From NCBI RefSeq assembly GCF_963662255.1, contig NC_085047.1:93379619-93443618 (forward strand): DNA of 64,000 nucleotides, written 5' to 3'. Position numbers and translations under genes: made by a program. Source of the stretch: Cinclus cinclus (taxonomy: Eukaryota; Chordata; Aves; Passeriformes; Cinclidae). Below, in pieces: positions 23,042 through 38,000 of this stretch. The notes beneath the pieces are model-generated. The model did no database searches. It saw nothing but the letters and a program-made list of their open reading frames with translations, and was not told the origin of the DNA. The stretch's first letter is position 1. The number at the start of each line of letters is the position of its first letter.

Positions 23042-26000
23042 CTGAAAGGAAAAAAAAAAGCCGAGAAAATAACATTATAAAGAGAATCCAAACACTTCTG
23101 TGCAATTTATAAGGTGGTGGACACCATCTTTGTACTTGTAAATATTAGCATTGCCAAGAAGGCCTCTTAAGCAAACATGTTCTCAGACTCTTGCATTGTA
23201 CAGCATCTTCGTCTGTTTTTTTTAAATCAAATATCCCTACCCATGGCACTGCATGTGAGTGAGTGAGAAACACCACCAGGGCCAAAGCACTCGAAAGGAC
23301 AAGAGGCTTGAAAAGTGGGGAAGGTGTTCCATGTCTAGTTTTACTAATATGAAGCTTCATGCTTTCCTTCAGGGGAAGACCGAAGGCTCACCTGACAGCT
23401 TTTCAACCCCCTTTCCTCTCCATTCTCTGGATAGCTCCATTTAGTTTTGTCTTGCAGGGGTGGGGGAAGGTGATGGGGATGCAGACAAAAGATCATTTTC
23501 AGCAGGGCCATAGGGACCGCTTCATTAGATCAGCTTAACAGGGGTACAGTGGCAACTGAAGACCACAACACAAGCTAAGGCATACTGCTAATGCCTCCTA
23601 CACACTTATGAACTGCCCAAGGGACTGTACCCAGACCCAGATCTGTAATGCTGAACCTTCCCCAGACAAGCCAGAACAGTCCACCTCCACCTTTCACCTC
23701 CAGAGTATCTTTTCATAGGCTGGGCCATGGGAGTTACTTCTGCTGCCTTAAAACTGAAAACAACTGCAGAATAATTCAGCAGCCAGTGCTGTGCTCCAGG
23801 TCTGGCTGATAAAAAACCCTCACAAAGCTCAGCCTCAGCTGAGCATTGCTGCCTGGAACACACTAAGGACCTCCTGACTCCTCTGCCAAGTGAGAGTTTT
23901 GTGAAGGATCCCAATGTAAAACACAGGCAAAGCAGGACATGACTTTACAATTGGGTGTAACCTAAGCAAAATCTCCATGTATTCATCAAGGAGCAGGAGT
24001 ATTTAAACCACCTTGAGAGTGAATCCTGGATGCCCAAATACTGCTCTGAAACAAGAGCTGTGTATAGCCTGCTGGGCTCAAGGCAGCTAAAACACCAAAG
24101 TCCAAACACACCAGCATCCTCTCTACCCAAGAGAGGAATCCTACCTACTGCACCTCTAGCACCCCTGAAAACCAGAGCAATGCCAGTGTTTGAAAATCTC
24201 TCATTTTGAAATGCCAGAGCCAGGCAGAAGCTGGAAGGACTGGCTGGACTGCCTGCAGTGCAGTCTCCAAGTGGATGCCCTCACTCACTGAACCCAAAAA
24301 GCTCCTCCTCTCCTGCAACACATGAGGTAGGCAGGATTGGTACAGCAGGTGTCTGTGAAGGGTCACCTTAACACCACTGCAGGAGACATAATGCATTGCT
24401 GATGCCAATTATACTTTTCCTTTATCTATAAAATAAAGGAGTTTCTGAGCAAACTGTTTAGAAAAGCCACAGGAGCTCAAGTCAGGAGAGCCTGGAAAAC
24501 ATGTGCTGTGTTTGCTAATCTCTCCAACAATTTAATACTGCTGTGCTGTACCACATGCAAAAATGAAGTAATTCTTTTAATGACTTAAAACAGAATTCCT
24601 CCTTTCGTGGCAGCTGCAAATTCAGAGACCCAGAACGACAAAGGAAACCAAGATTGTGTGTGTTAGATTTCAGAATTCTGAAGCCTGGTTCAACTCATTC
24701 CCCCTGGGGCACCTTGTGCAGTGCCCTTGTGGTGACAAGCACAGCCTGGATAACTCCCATGGACATCTGATACTGTGCACTGGCATGCAGCATCCCAAAG
24801 GCTACAGAAGATCTCCACTCCTCAAGCTTCCATAGCTCGTTACTTACTGAGAAGAGGGACTGTAACTCCTTGATTGCTTATGTTGCTTACAACTTTAAAT
24901 AAAGCTGATGCTTTCACAGAAAGACTCCATGACTATCTGAACCAGCTAGTTCAGCAGGAACTGACATAATTTAACTAAAAAGCCAAAAGCCATCGTCATT
25001 GCTGCTTTATGTATAACCAAAGAGGACTGCCATTTGGCCTTAAAATAATTACTCTCTTTGAAACTGTGTTTTATTTACAAGTTTGAACATACTTGCCCCA
25101 CTGAATTACTTAGCCACAATGCAGGAGGATTCACAAAAATAGAATAAACAAAGCCAAACAACATGTATTTTGAATTATGGAGACGTTATTGCCCGCGACT
25201 ACCACTTATTTATCCTTTCTACTTTCTGCCTACATTCAGTTGTTTTGAAAACACTACCTCATACATAAATGTCCTTGTGAACAGATCCAGAGGCTCTTTT
25301 TCTGCCCCAGACTTGGCAGATGTTAGATTACTGAAAGGTTTGTTTTATTAAAATAATTACTGTTATATAGACTGCTCTAAACACCCTTATACTTAAGTAC
25401 ATGGATACCTTCTTACCAAGATCTCCAATTTAATTTGGAAATTTATATAATAGCAGGTCTATGACAGTTGCCACAGGTGAACACATACTCACAGCAATTA
25501 AGTTATTAATTAACATTCATACCCATTTGTTTTTTCAGCTCCAGCAACAAATGCCCAGTGTGCCATGACTCCAAGAGAACCAGAAAGGAGGTCCCCCTGT
25601 CCACCACATCTCCGGCTGCTTCCTTCATGACTGCACACAAGTACTGTGAACAGACAAACCAAAACCAAAGTCATGTGCTTTTATTCCTCTCTTTACAATG
25701 ACAGCATTGCAGCTGCAAGGATTACCTCTGAGGCACACAGCAACTAACAGGTGAGAGACTTAATACAGGCAGAAGAATATGCTGAAATACACTTCTTTTA
25801 AAAAAATCATTAACATTTAAAAAAATACTTTTCTCATTACCTTTTAATCCTTCACACATAACATTACACAATGTGTGCACTTTCTTCACTCAGCCTGCAC
25901 AGGTGAGTTTAGTTCATGTGCCATAAGTCATCACCCCAAACTGGACCAGGTCCTTCCACAAAGCCATTGCACAAACACAACCCTTCAGTGTCTCTGACCT

Positions 26001-29000
26001 TCAGAGTTTGCCAATGTAAACCAAAGTGTTTACAGAAACCAAATGCAAAATAGAACTAAAATCTCAAATGTTCTACCATGTCCATCACAAAAAGTATTTT
26101 ATTGAAACAGCCTTTTCCTAAGGCTTTGTAAAAAGCACACGCAAGATAGATTTATTTTTTCTGCCAATCGACAGTGTCCTCACCATCTGTGTATGTTTCT
26201 GTCAGCAGTGTCACCGTGGATATCAGGGTATCAGATATTACATTTCTATTTTAAATATACAAAGGACCTTGGTCAAACTGACCTCTTTGTGCAGCTTTAA
26301 CTATGAGGAACACACAATGGTTTCACTACATTTAACTCCTTTGTTCTCCACTCTCAACAAGCCCAAGCAGGAAGGCTGGAGGACACAAAAGGCACATAAA
26401 AAGAAAACAGCATCAATTCTCCTTTTCTTCTCTGAACTCTCTTGTGGGTATGTACCTACCCTTAGCTTTTTACTTGCTTGGCTCTGAAAAAAAATAAACA
26501 ACAAAAAAAACCCAAACAAACAAAAAAAACCCCAAAAAACCAGGATAAGTTTATTTTCCTCTCCTAGGAGGAAGGAAGAGCTGGGAGAATCATCACTGGC
26601 CAAGTGTGATCCTTAGTATCTCCAGTCAGCTACTGCAGGATTCAGGACTGTGCACATCATCACTTGTATGTTGCCGAGTATGCAAAATACACAAGCAAAG
26701 GATAAAGCAAGATCAGGCATTGCTTGGACAACAGCTCTTACCTCAAACCTGGGCTGGGTTTCTCCAAAGAGTATAAACAGAGCAGCCCAGGGTGTTTTAG
26801 AGGGAATACTGCACGTATTTTTAAAATTTAAAAAAAAAAAAAAAAAAAATCCTTTTCAAACTAATGGAAAAAACACACACAGAACTGAAGGACTTGCAGA
26901 TACATCTTTCTAACTACCAAGTGGTAAAATACTACATAATGCAAATAAACCCCTTCCAGTTCATTACGTGCAACAGCAAAGAATTGTACTTCACTTCCAC
27001 TTCCTACCAATCCTTCCAGCAGTAATTGCGGGGCTCATGGGGCCAGGCAGTTGTGCGTGTTTGCTGCCACTGAGAGGGCAAAGATTCATTAGTCACCATG
27101 AGCACAGCACACACCACTGCAGCCTTGCCAGCAGTTCATTTTCCCAATCACTCTTCTCCCCTTCCCCCTCCCCCTCTCAAATTAAGATTCTGGATGTGTT
27201 TCCCAGTGAGCAGTAGCTAATGTCAAATTTCACAAGTGTAATGCCCTTCTGAGTTAGCTATCTGAAGAAGGCATGCCCTTTTAGGTGGCGTGATTTATTC
27301 TTATTTTTATTTTAAATACAGTGCTTTGGAGAAATTACCTCTAATTCTACTACTTTGAAGATGCTATCTCACAGGATTTTCCCTTTGAGGGCTTGAACTC
27401 CTGGCAGGAGGCAGGATGGAAATCCTCTGTTCAAAAGCTTTGGGGCCTTCTGACTGACAGCTGAGCACAAGCCCCTGCTTATTAGCTGTATGTCACCATC
27501 TGCCACTATTCTGTAGCCCCACAACCTTCCAGTCATTTCTGAGCTGTACAGGAAAGCAAGATCTCCTCAAACTAGGCCAATTATAATACTCTGCTAAATA
27601 AAAAAAAATAAAGTGGTCTTTTGTTTGTGGTTTTAAAAAGTAAGTCTCAAATATGTGCACACTACCTCACAAACAGCAACAAAAGCAGACTTTTGTACTC
27701 TGCACACAGATGCTGGAAAACAAATCCACGGAATACCTTCAAAGAAGCAGAACTAAAGGAAATTCACTTGAATGAGGAGGGAAAGATATAACACACAATT
27801 CTTATGCAGAGGCTTGGCTGATCAAAGAACATCTCAAAATAAAAGGATGATGAACATGACGACAGGCAATGGGAAAAGGATTTAAAAACACTTCTGAATT
27901 ACAGCCATTATTAAGAGCTTTTAAAATATAAGAAGGAATCCCACAGTGGCATCAAGACAAATAGGCATACTGCTGAATCAACACAGGATCCTTTTCCCAC
28001 CCTTCTCGGGGAACAGAAAAATAGAACTGCTGTCTTCACGCTTCCCCAGTGCAACGTCCCCCACTGCACATCTGAGCCCTGCTGTGAAGACAGTTCCAGC
28101 AGTTCTTTAAGGACCATGGATGGGGATGATGTCTTTACGTTGCACTGAGCAGTCACAACCAGTGGCAATGTTACAAGACCTTGATTAGCTGGACGTGGCT
28201 GAATAGTGAGCTATGATGCTGAGATGGTGGGCAGTTCTATTCCCTGGAAAACATGCACAATGCTCTGTTTAGGGAAGGACGAAGCTGGTTTTGATCAGTT
28301 GTTCATGTACATTAGCATGCACATCAGCAAAAATAGAAAACATGGTTCTTGGAAGAGCTGAGGAGACCAAGATGACTGGATGCAGGACAACAAGGAAACT
28401 ACAAAGACTGAAATCACCACAATGTGTCAGTTTTGAAAAGGCAGCAGCCAGGGCCACTTAAGGTCAATTAGGTTGACACCAGTCCAGATCAAAACAATGG
28501 AGAAGTTCAGACAGGAACACACAATTAATGCTGCTCAAGCTGGCTGTTAGGGCAGGGTGTCTAGTTCTGTTTTCTAACAGGTCTGAGCAACCAAATCTGA
28601 TGTCATTATTTCTCAGGGTAACAAATCAAAGAAAACCCACCTTGGTGTAAGTAGCAGACAGTTTTTCAATGAAAACTGATGTACACCAAGTAACTCCCAG
28701 GGAAAAAAAAGAAATTACCCAACTCCCTAGCACTTATTCATGCAGCACACATATACTATCAGAAGAAAAGGCTAGATGAAATAAAAACGTCATCACTGAA
28801 GAAATGCCTGCAAGGAGATCTGCTAGAGTCAGAACAACCACAGTCCTATTCAACAGTTTCAACAGACTCAGCAAGTAAACATCACGTAAATACTGCCAGT
28901 GCTTTAAGCAGCAAGTACAACATGTCCCTCACATATAATCACACAGATTTCTTGTGTACCTAAGTCCATGGAAATAATTTGTACTGAAATGAGTGCAACA

Positions 29001-32000
29001 GAAGCAAAAAAATTGAAGGCTGTCATACTGACAGAATATGGTAAAGTAGAAATTAAAGAGTTTTAGGCCTCAAATAATTCAAAACTCTGCCCTAGACTTT
29101 CTGCTTAACTATGGCCAAGTCATTTAGTAACTCTATGTTTAATATATTTCAGGCCATAAAACATCTTCAAGAAGTGCTGAGAAGGGAGTGATGGTAAGAT
29201 ACACATTAATATTTGTGAATGCATTCAGACCATGGTGTCACACCTAGCTGTGTCATTGCCAAGTGTTAAGTTGAAAGAACTCCCAGCCCAAATTTTGCTT
29301 CTGCCAAAAACCCAGAAGAATTACCTATTTATGGGTATTGTATACTTAATTTAAAAAACCCAAACCACAACAGTCTGTTAGTAATTGAAAATAGCTGTCC
29401 TGTCTTTGAAAGGAAAAAAAAAAAATCAGAATGCAGTAGTTTTGCTGACCTCAAGCACTACAAGTTAACTGGGAAGCACAGATTTTGAAATGGCTGTATG
29501 CAGGCAGCACCATTTCCAATGCCAGCTCCTAGATACATCACAGTTAGAAAACCAAAGTATTTCTAACTACAAAAGGTAGTGTGTGTCTGCTTGCTCCTGA
29601 TTCACCATGTTCCCCCAGTAGTGAAAAAAATAAACTAATCTCCGGGGTGGTTTTTACTTTTGCATTTAGAGCAGGGCATGTGAAACATGGGATAGTTTAG
29701 TTCTTCTGATGATGGTTATGAAGACTGAAGAGCCTATGAGAAATATCACATTTACTGAGACTGCAGACTGAAAGACTGGAGATGTAAATTTAACTCCTGA
29801 TTCTCAGACATCCCTTGCACTTGTTTTCCTCTTATAGAGGAGGAGTATTACACTCACCTTAATGTGGTCAGGAATCCATGAATGAAGCACGACCATTCTA
29901 ACCTCTGATACAACCCTACTGGATTGATCACCTAACAGCCATCCCACAAAACAAACACATTCTAGAGTTTAATTAAAAGGCTTAAGATTTCCATTTTCTA
30001 TGCAAATAATGTAGCTACCAAGGATCATTTTGCCCCATCAATGCAAGATTTGGACCATTATCAGATTTTTAGTAAAATCTCTTACCAATACACATCTGTG
30101 TCCTATCATCTACTTATACTAGCAAGAAATTTATCTTTTTCCTTTTGCAAGTTAGTTCACAAAAGCACATAGCTGGAGCTCCTGGATTCCCAGGAACACG
30201 TTCCAGAGTGCATACAGACAAGGAAACCAAGATTAATGACTCTGGCTGGAGAAACAACTCAACTGGTGTGGAAAATATAAGTTGGCTTTTATATAAAGGG
30301 TGCTTATACTTTTTTATTCCCTAATCACACTTTTAAAACTTAGCTAAGTCCTTGAGTGCAAGACAGAGCAGGCAGTTTAAGCTGAGACAAAAATGACCCA
30401 AATTTTCCATCAGTTTGCTGGATAAGCACAGGAGCCAAGGGCCAGGTGAATAGTGCCAAGGAGAAGCTGGTTGGGCTGAACGTGCCAGAGACAGCACAGT
30501 GGCACCAGGGACAGCAGCCATCACCTCCCCATTTTGCTCATTCTGCAGAAGCAGGGCTGCAGACAAAGGTGCTGTCTCAGTTAAAAATCTAGGTGAGATT
30601 TGCTCAGCAGCTGTGAGTGAGCCAGGCAGCGACAAGCACTGAATAGCTTCCCTTCCAGCTCCATGGGGAGATGAATGCTGGAATTAGAAGTATTACTTGG
30701 GGCCTTATGGCAAGAGTTGGCTTTTTACCCCATAGCCAGTACTCAGGATTCTGCCTCGCATGTTTCCTTGCTTCTTTTGACCCATAGCTGCAGCTGAGCA
30801 ACTGGAGATAAATTGAATTTAGCTACTGATGCTGGGTAAAAGTAGTCCCAGGCAGGAGCAGGATGGCTCCCATAAAGCCTGCCTTTTGAAAGGGAGGAGG
30901 GTCAAACACAGAAAAACTCACTGTAATGTTAAAAAATCAAAATCCACACACTCTAATTCAAGGACCTAACCAAGTTTTAAACATGTTAGGAACTAAGGCT
31001 GGTATAACCACACTTTATTATTGACCAGTTCTCCAAAGAATAATAAAAAGATAACCTTAGAGAGCTGTGCCATAGTGAATAGAAGCTGACTTACCTTTTA
31101 CCCATAGGCTGAGTACTCATTCCTACCCTGGTCAGTGCTGGCACTGATATCACCTACCAAGAACATGGTGAAGCTCATCTTTGTAGAGCAGGGAATCAAC
31201 AACTGTAGACCAAGCTATAATGTGAAATTGCAAAAGGAAAGAGAAAAAGAGTATATAAACTTAATTTAAAATCTTGGTGATTATGTTTACAGGCCAGTTG
31301 GCAGCTCACTACTGAAATGGAGACAAATTTTAGAAAATCCTCCTTCGTACTGGAGGATTGATACTGCTTTCACAGAGGCCACTATGTGACTGTGAGGCCA
31401 TAAGGAGTCACCTGCACCAGCTAGTCTGATCTGTGAAAACAAACTTTAGAGGTATCCAGACACTTCCAAGTTTGTAAATCTAGCACAGTTTCAGGTACAT
31501 TGCTGTATTAGTTAATTTGTCTAAATCTTACTTTGAATTTATTAAACTTCAGCTTCCAATCCAAATTTATCAAGCCTCTCTGTGCAGATTACAGAGCTTT
31601 TTGCTGAGAGTACTTCTTCAGCAATACCTGACACCAAATCACCTGGTAACCTTCCCTGTCTTCAGGTAACAGAAGTAAACTGTCTACTGCATTTCTTACA
31701 GACTCAAAAGTACTGTGAAAATAACCACTACAATCACTCTAAGCGATAAAGCACTCACAATCCCAATCTTCCCTACTGCAAAATTTGGCATCTTCAAAAA
31801 GCCTTCCTTCCTCAACAACTAAGCATAGGACACTAAAGTTACATGGTTAAATTTGCAATTTCTCAATTTCTGGTTTTCCTGGAGAGCGCTGAGACATACT
31901 TTTCTCCCGTTCTTTTTTTTTCTTTCTTTTTTCCCCAGAAAACACACATGCATATTTCCCCAAAGGAAAAGTTTAAAAGTAATATACACAAACTACAGTG

Positions 32001-35000
32001 CTGAACACAGGAGGTCAAGCAGAAAATGCCCAATAGGTAGGGCTTAAGCACTACAAATGGATGTTGACATGTTAAATAAAAGGCAAGAGGAGTACACAGA
32101 TCTTTTCATAATGTTTGATTGTGCTCAGAGGACATTGGCCCAATCCAATAACCTTGGATTTCCCTCATGTATATAATCTTAGCTGAAAAAAAAAATGACA
32201 TCAGATCAAAAGAAGGGACAGATGAAAAAATAAAAGCAAAAAACTTGGGAAAGAATTCAAGGTCAGTGACATGACAACATATTCCATGTTTGGCACAGAG
32301 CACACAGTACAGTCTCCTTTCATGATGTAATTTTTTGAGAAGTTTTTGAAAAAATGACCAGCAGATCAGACACAAAGAACATTGTTGTTAAAAGGAAGCT
32401 GAAGTCCTTAGTTTCTGCGAAATTCTCAAGAACTTTCTTCAAAGTCACGCAAACTCTAATAACTGTTCTTGTAACAGACATTATAACCTGCTTTCTTAGC
32501 TCAGCAATGCTGCCTGTAATGTCTGTAATCCAACAAAGCATCAGTGATAGCACCGAGGTAAGAACAAGAAAGTAGCCTATAGCTGGACATCAATCAACTG
32601 TGATACAGGCACAGAACTGTTTTAATTTCAACACAAAAGCCACTTCACTAATAGAAGAAAATGCCAGAACACAACAGAGACAAATAAGGTGGAGAAAAAA
32701 TAAAACAAATAAAACCCCCTAAAGCACACAAGACATATATGAACTTGTGCCACATATGAACATTCAAAATTGAAACTGGAAAGAACTTCACTTGTTTCCT
32801 GTTTTTTTTTTAACCCTGCATGACAAGAGACATTGGAGACCTGTCCTGTCTCTCCAGCAGGTGTGAGGATACACTAATCTCAGAGCAGGAGTTCAAAAGG
32901 AGAACAGCCCTATACTAGATTACGTACTCAATGTAAAGTGCTCACCCAGTCTTCCCAACTTTCATTTAAAAAGCAACAATCCTGTATGAAAAGAAAATTT
33001 TTGACATAAAAGCAGAGGAAGAAGCCAACTACAATGCTCTAAAGCTCTCTAGCTGGCATAAACTGGAGTCAAGACATTTTATCCTCTGGCAGAGTTCATC
33101 CACCCTGAAGCCTGGCCTGACTGTCCAAGGTTTCAGATCAAGTCTGCTAGGGGTACAAATATGACAGCAGACTTCCTGTGGGGAAACCTGAGGAAGGTGA
33201 ATGTGAGGAAGGTCCTTTACCACATAGATGTAACCATAACCATATTGCTGCCAGGTCCCACTTGTTGCACAGCATCTACACAGTCTGCTACAGCATCTGC
33301 ACTAATGGGGTAAGTGGAAGGTGGTTCTGCACAAACCAGTTGTCATATTACATCTGCTTTCCTGTTATAAAAGGCTCCCATGCTTCCCAGTAATGAAGAA
33401 TTGACTGTATATACAAAACAGTTCTGAAGCAGCATAAACATTTATCAGAGATTAGCATTTCAAGTAATTAAAAGCAGAGCTGCTGCTTGTTATGTATGTG
33501 AAATAAGACCATGCAGGCAAAATGTGATGAAGGCACTCATGAATTAATTTTACACTGATCACAGTAAATGATCAGTATAAAAAGCATCAGACAAGCAGCT
33601 AATTTCATAAAGCATACTTTAAACCACATTGGTATGAGGCTGTTGTAAGGGCAATCTAGAGTTAATTTTTTAATTTGTCAGGGCTGCTGTAAAGTTGTGT
33701 ATGTACATGGTTATCTGCAGCCCCATGATGGACAGCATAAACTGGAACTGAGCAGGTCATGAGCCTCAAGACATCTTCACTTCTCACACACCCTGATACA
33801 TCATGAACTAAACAGTATTATTTTGTATCAATTTAGCACCAACAGCTGCACTTACATAAACCATCTCAGCAAAGAACTTTCAAACAGTTCACAAAGACTA
33901 AATAATTAATTTCTCAATATCCATGTAATATAAAATATAACATCTGTAAATGTGAAATAAAATCAGCAACTTTTTTCAGCAAATAAATTTAGCTGCACTC
34001 TTAAAATATCAATTTACACAAATGGTCTAAAGGTGATCTGCAAAGGCAGCAATCCCTCCATCTTCAGGGGAATACAGCCAATTGCTATACACTCTACTGG
34101 ACTATGACTGAAAGCAAACAGAACAGAACAACCACACTGCTAAAAGCAGAAGGCTTCACTTACCCTTCTCTCCATCTGAAATAAGATCTCTTTCTCCCTT
34201 TTGCACAACTGTCAAATTTCCCATGGCTTGGCTGAGTCTCAGTACACATCCATGATGATCACTACTGTCTACAGGGTCTCTAAGCTACAACACAAGAATT
34301 CCATACACAGTACATATTTTACTACTAGAACAACATATTCTAACACATGCTACTTACATATGCATGGGGGAAAAAGGGGCAACATCATCAGTCTTTCCAT
34401 GTATTTTTTCTATACCCACTGCAATGTTTAAAACCGCATGAGAATGAATCTTCTTTAAAAGAGATCAGTTTAAGAATATGCACTGCTGTAGCAATTATCC
34501 CACAGAATAATAACCCAGAGTGTTTCTCTCACATACAAGAAGCAGCACATAATATTTAAGCCAGTAATAAGTTACTTATTTTCGAGGACAAGCAGACTAA
34601 ACTTGCACATACTTAGATACCAAAAAGACAAATAGCTCACCATGGCTTCATACAGTCTACTGAACTCCATATAGTTTGGAGTAAGAATAGCTCGCTGGTA
34701 GCCTTGAATAAGAGAAGGCTGCTGGGAAATGAGCCACAGTCCATCCTACAAAACACAGTAAGAAGAACATTTACTCAATAGATTCTTAAATGTTAAACCA
34801 CTGACTGAAATCAAGAAAATACTTACTGCATCAATAATGATAGGAATTCCTTTCACTTTTGACTTCTCTATAATACCCTGCAAAAAACACAGATACTTTT
34901 AAGATGCTTGTTACTTTAGATCTTGTAAGATCCAAACCAAATTCAAACAATAAATCTGACAATGTGAGTTGTTTTTACAAAGTGATAGAAAAGATTTGCT

Positions 35001-38000
35001 TTATTCTGCAAACTAATGTAAAACATTTTCACATCAGCAGGTAATTTTACAGTCACAATATTTTCTCCCTAGTTTAAGTGTCCATAAAGTTGGTATGTGT
35101 ATTGGGTACTCATGGCAAGGTATTGGGAGGGGGAAGAGGAGCTACAGGGCGTCTCTGGGAACTTGCCTCCCTCATGTCCAACAGAGCCAATGCCAGGCAG
35201 CTCCAAGATAGTCCTGACACCAGCCAAGGCCAAGCCCATCAGTGACCCATCTTTGGGTAACAGATTTAAAAACAGGATGAAGTTACCATGCTGAACCAAT
35301 TGCAGCCAGAGAAGAGAGGAGTGAGAATATGTGAAAGCTACAGGCATGCAGGTGAGTGAAGGAGGAAGAGGGGGTGTTCCAGAGCAGAGGATCCCCTGCA
35401 GCCTGTGGTGCAATGCCTGGTGAGGCAGCTGTGCCTCTGCCACCCATGGAAATCCACGGTGGCAGAGCAGGTGGATGCCCAAAGGAGGCTGTAATTCCAT
35501 GGAAAGCGTGCCCTGAAACAGGCTCCTGGCTGGACCTGTGCCCCCATGGAGAGAGGAGCCCACACTGGAGCAGTCTGTTCCTGAAGGACTGCAGCCCATG
35601 GGAAGGACCCATGTTGGAGAAGTTTGTGAAGAACTGCAGTCCATGGGAAGTCCACTGGAGAAGTCTGTGATGGATGGTCTCTTGTTGGAGGGACCTCATG
35701 GTGGAACAGGGGAAGAATGTGGAGTCCCTCCCCGAAGTAGGAAAGAACAGCAGAGACAATACATGATGAACTGACCAGAGTACCCATTTCCCACCCCCCT
35801 GCACCACTGAGAGCAGGAAAATGAACCATTTTGGAGTTAAAATAAGCTTGGGAAGAATGGAGGGGTGGAGGGAAGGTGTTTTACCGTTTGGTTTATTGCT
35901 CATTATCCTACTCTGATTTCATTTCTTATAAAACTCAATTAATTTCCCCAAGCTGAGCCTGTTGCACATACTTCAATTGAACAGTAACTGGTCAAGGATC
36001 TCTCTTGTCCTTATCTTAACCCACGAGTCTGTTGTATTTTCTTTCCCCTGTCCAGCTGAGGAGGGGAGTGACAGAGAAGCTTTGATGGGCACCTGGCATT
36101 CAGCCAAGGTCATCCCACCACAATAACCAAACAAACAAACAATCCCACCCACTCTACCTGCTGTAGGAGGCGTGTAATGCCAACACAAATCACACATAGC
36201 AAACATACATCTTCAATTAAAAAAAAATCCCAGTGACTACTGCCTGGATAGAAATCTACCAATAACTATAATACTAACTTCAGCTGCTTTGCTTCTGACA
36301 GCTCCACTGCAGTATTAGTTCATGTACAAACAAACATCCAAGACAGCAGTAAGTATGATGTCATTTCACCTGTGGTTCTGGAGATTTTATGCTTTGAAAG
36401 CAAAGCCAAGGTGGTCCAGACAACAGACCATTTGTCAAAGTGGTTTTTTTTCAGCAAACAGTATTTCTGAACAGACTAGACTGTCTGCCCTTGTTCTCTC
36501 TCCTAACTCAGAAGCAGCAGTGACTGATCCTCAGGCTTTTTAATGAGCAGTGGCTGACAGTCAAGTTTTTTTCAGTTGCTGGTTATTACCAACTCATCTT
36601 TGAAGCTGGACAGTTTATCTTTTTCCTGTATAAGATAACAGAGCATGGTATCCATCCAAAAAGTTTAATTAATTTTGAATGTTATTAAGCTCTTCAGATT
36701 AGCTATCACATGGCACTGAGCTTCACAGGTTAGCAAGACATGATGTAAGGAATAGGGAAGCAATTTTTAATTAATATTCGGGGTATTGAACATCTCTCCT
36801 TGTATAGTGGTTAAACTAAACACCACCTGCCTTGCTCCCTGTAAATTATTACATATGACATACACATATCCTCACAAACATTACTACCTGACTCTGATTT
36901 TTCCAATACCAGTGGGAAATATTTCCCTTCTATTTCCTTTGTCGGGCACTGTTTGCAGTTTGAAAGCATGAGACTACCCACTGCTCCAAGCCTGAGGACT
37001 TGTCTCAACATACAGCTGCAGCTACTGTAGAAGCTACTAGGGAACAGAAACCTTTCCTACATAGACTTGCACAGCTTGGAATGTGTCAGACTGCCAGATG
37101 CCCACCTCCTTTGAGATCCCTAGGGAACACCACAAAGTCTTCTCTTATACCCAGCTACTTGAATAATTTTGAACAAATGGCAAGTTTTACACAACTTATA
37201 CTGTTCAGCTACTGCTAAATTATTCAAATTTATTAGTAAGTACATTTAACAGCTGTGTGAGGATGGAGTCTTAAAACCTAGAATTAACTGTGGCATACTG
37301 AAAACCAGAGCTCCTTACTCTCAAAGCTTTTAAGAAATGTAAGAGAGTAATTTTCTTAATTCATTCATGTTAATCTGCACAGATGTGCACAGCTCAGTTT
37401 TCCTTCACAGAAGCTGCACTGCTTTTCCCCTGATGTGTTAAGTTCATTAAAAAATTACATTTAACTCTGCTCACTTTGTAACAATAAAACAAGGCTGTGG
37501 ATCTAGCAACTAGATTCTGTGTTTTGCTGTTTGTATTCTCCTCGTATAAATGATGTTGTAGATCCAACAGCCCAATTATTTTTGAACCATACCAAGCTCT
37601 TCTGATTACGTATCATAGGGCACTGAGATCCAGATTTCAGCAAGATCCTTCTCCCCCAATCTTTGAAGGTACAAATACATTTTACTGCAACCTGGTATTC
37701 TAACTGGTTATAATTAGAATATTTTTGTACATTAGCAGCTTCACTGAACACTTAAAATGATTACTGCTCCACTTCCCACTGATATGAATCACCAGTTTAT
37801 TCTAGTATGCCAACTTCAGTAAGCCAGTCTTTCATGACACCTTTTTTCTGAAACTAAAAAAGATTTCCCACCAGTCAGTAAAGAAGTCTGAAGGAAGACA
37901 CCAGATCTCAGGAGTCCTTATCCTTCCAAACTATTCTCTTAAATGCATTATAAGCAATCTAGGGAAGGAACTGTGCCAAAGTTCTATTCCCAAAACAGCT

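Larger units (their letters stand above)
25644..34163 (-). other. NAXD: NAXD intron, about 8.5 kb
   Basis: No exon is recognised. It holds A/C-rich low-complexity sequence at about 26487-26542, a 20-base A run at 26830-26849, and a near-perfect inverted repeat at 33548-33582. All other short frames are unsupported. Confidence 0.75.

Noticed and set aside
35069..35903. Three long overlapping minus frames (163-206 codons) and two plus frames.
   Set aside because: All lie within the LTR and its internal tandem array. They do not resemble retroviral or host proteins and are incidental.
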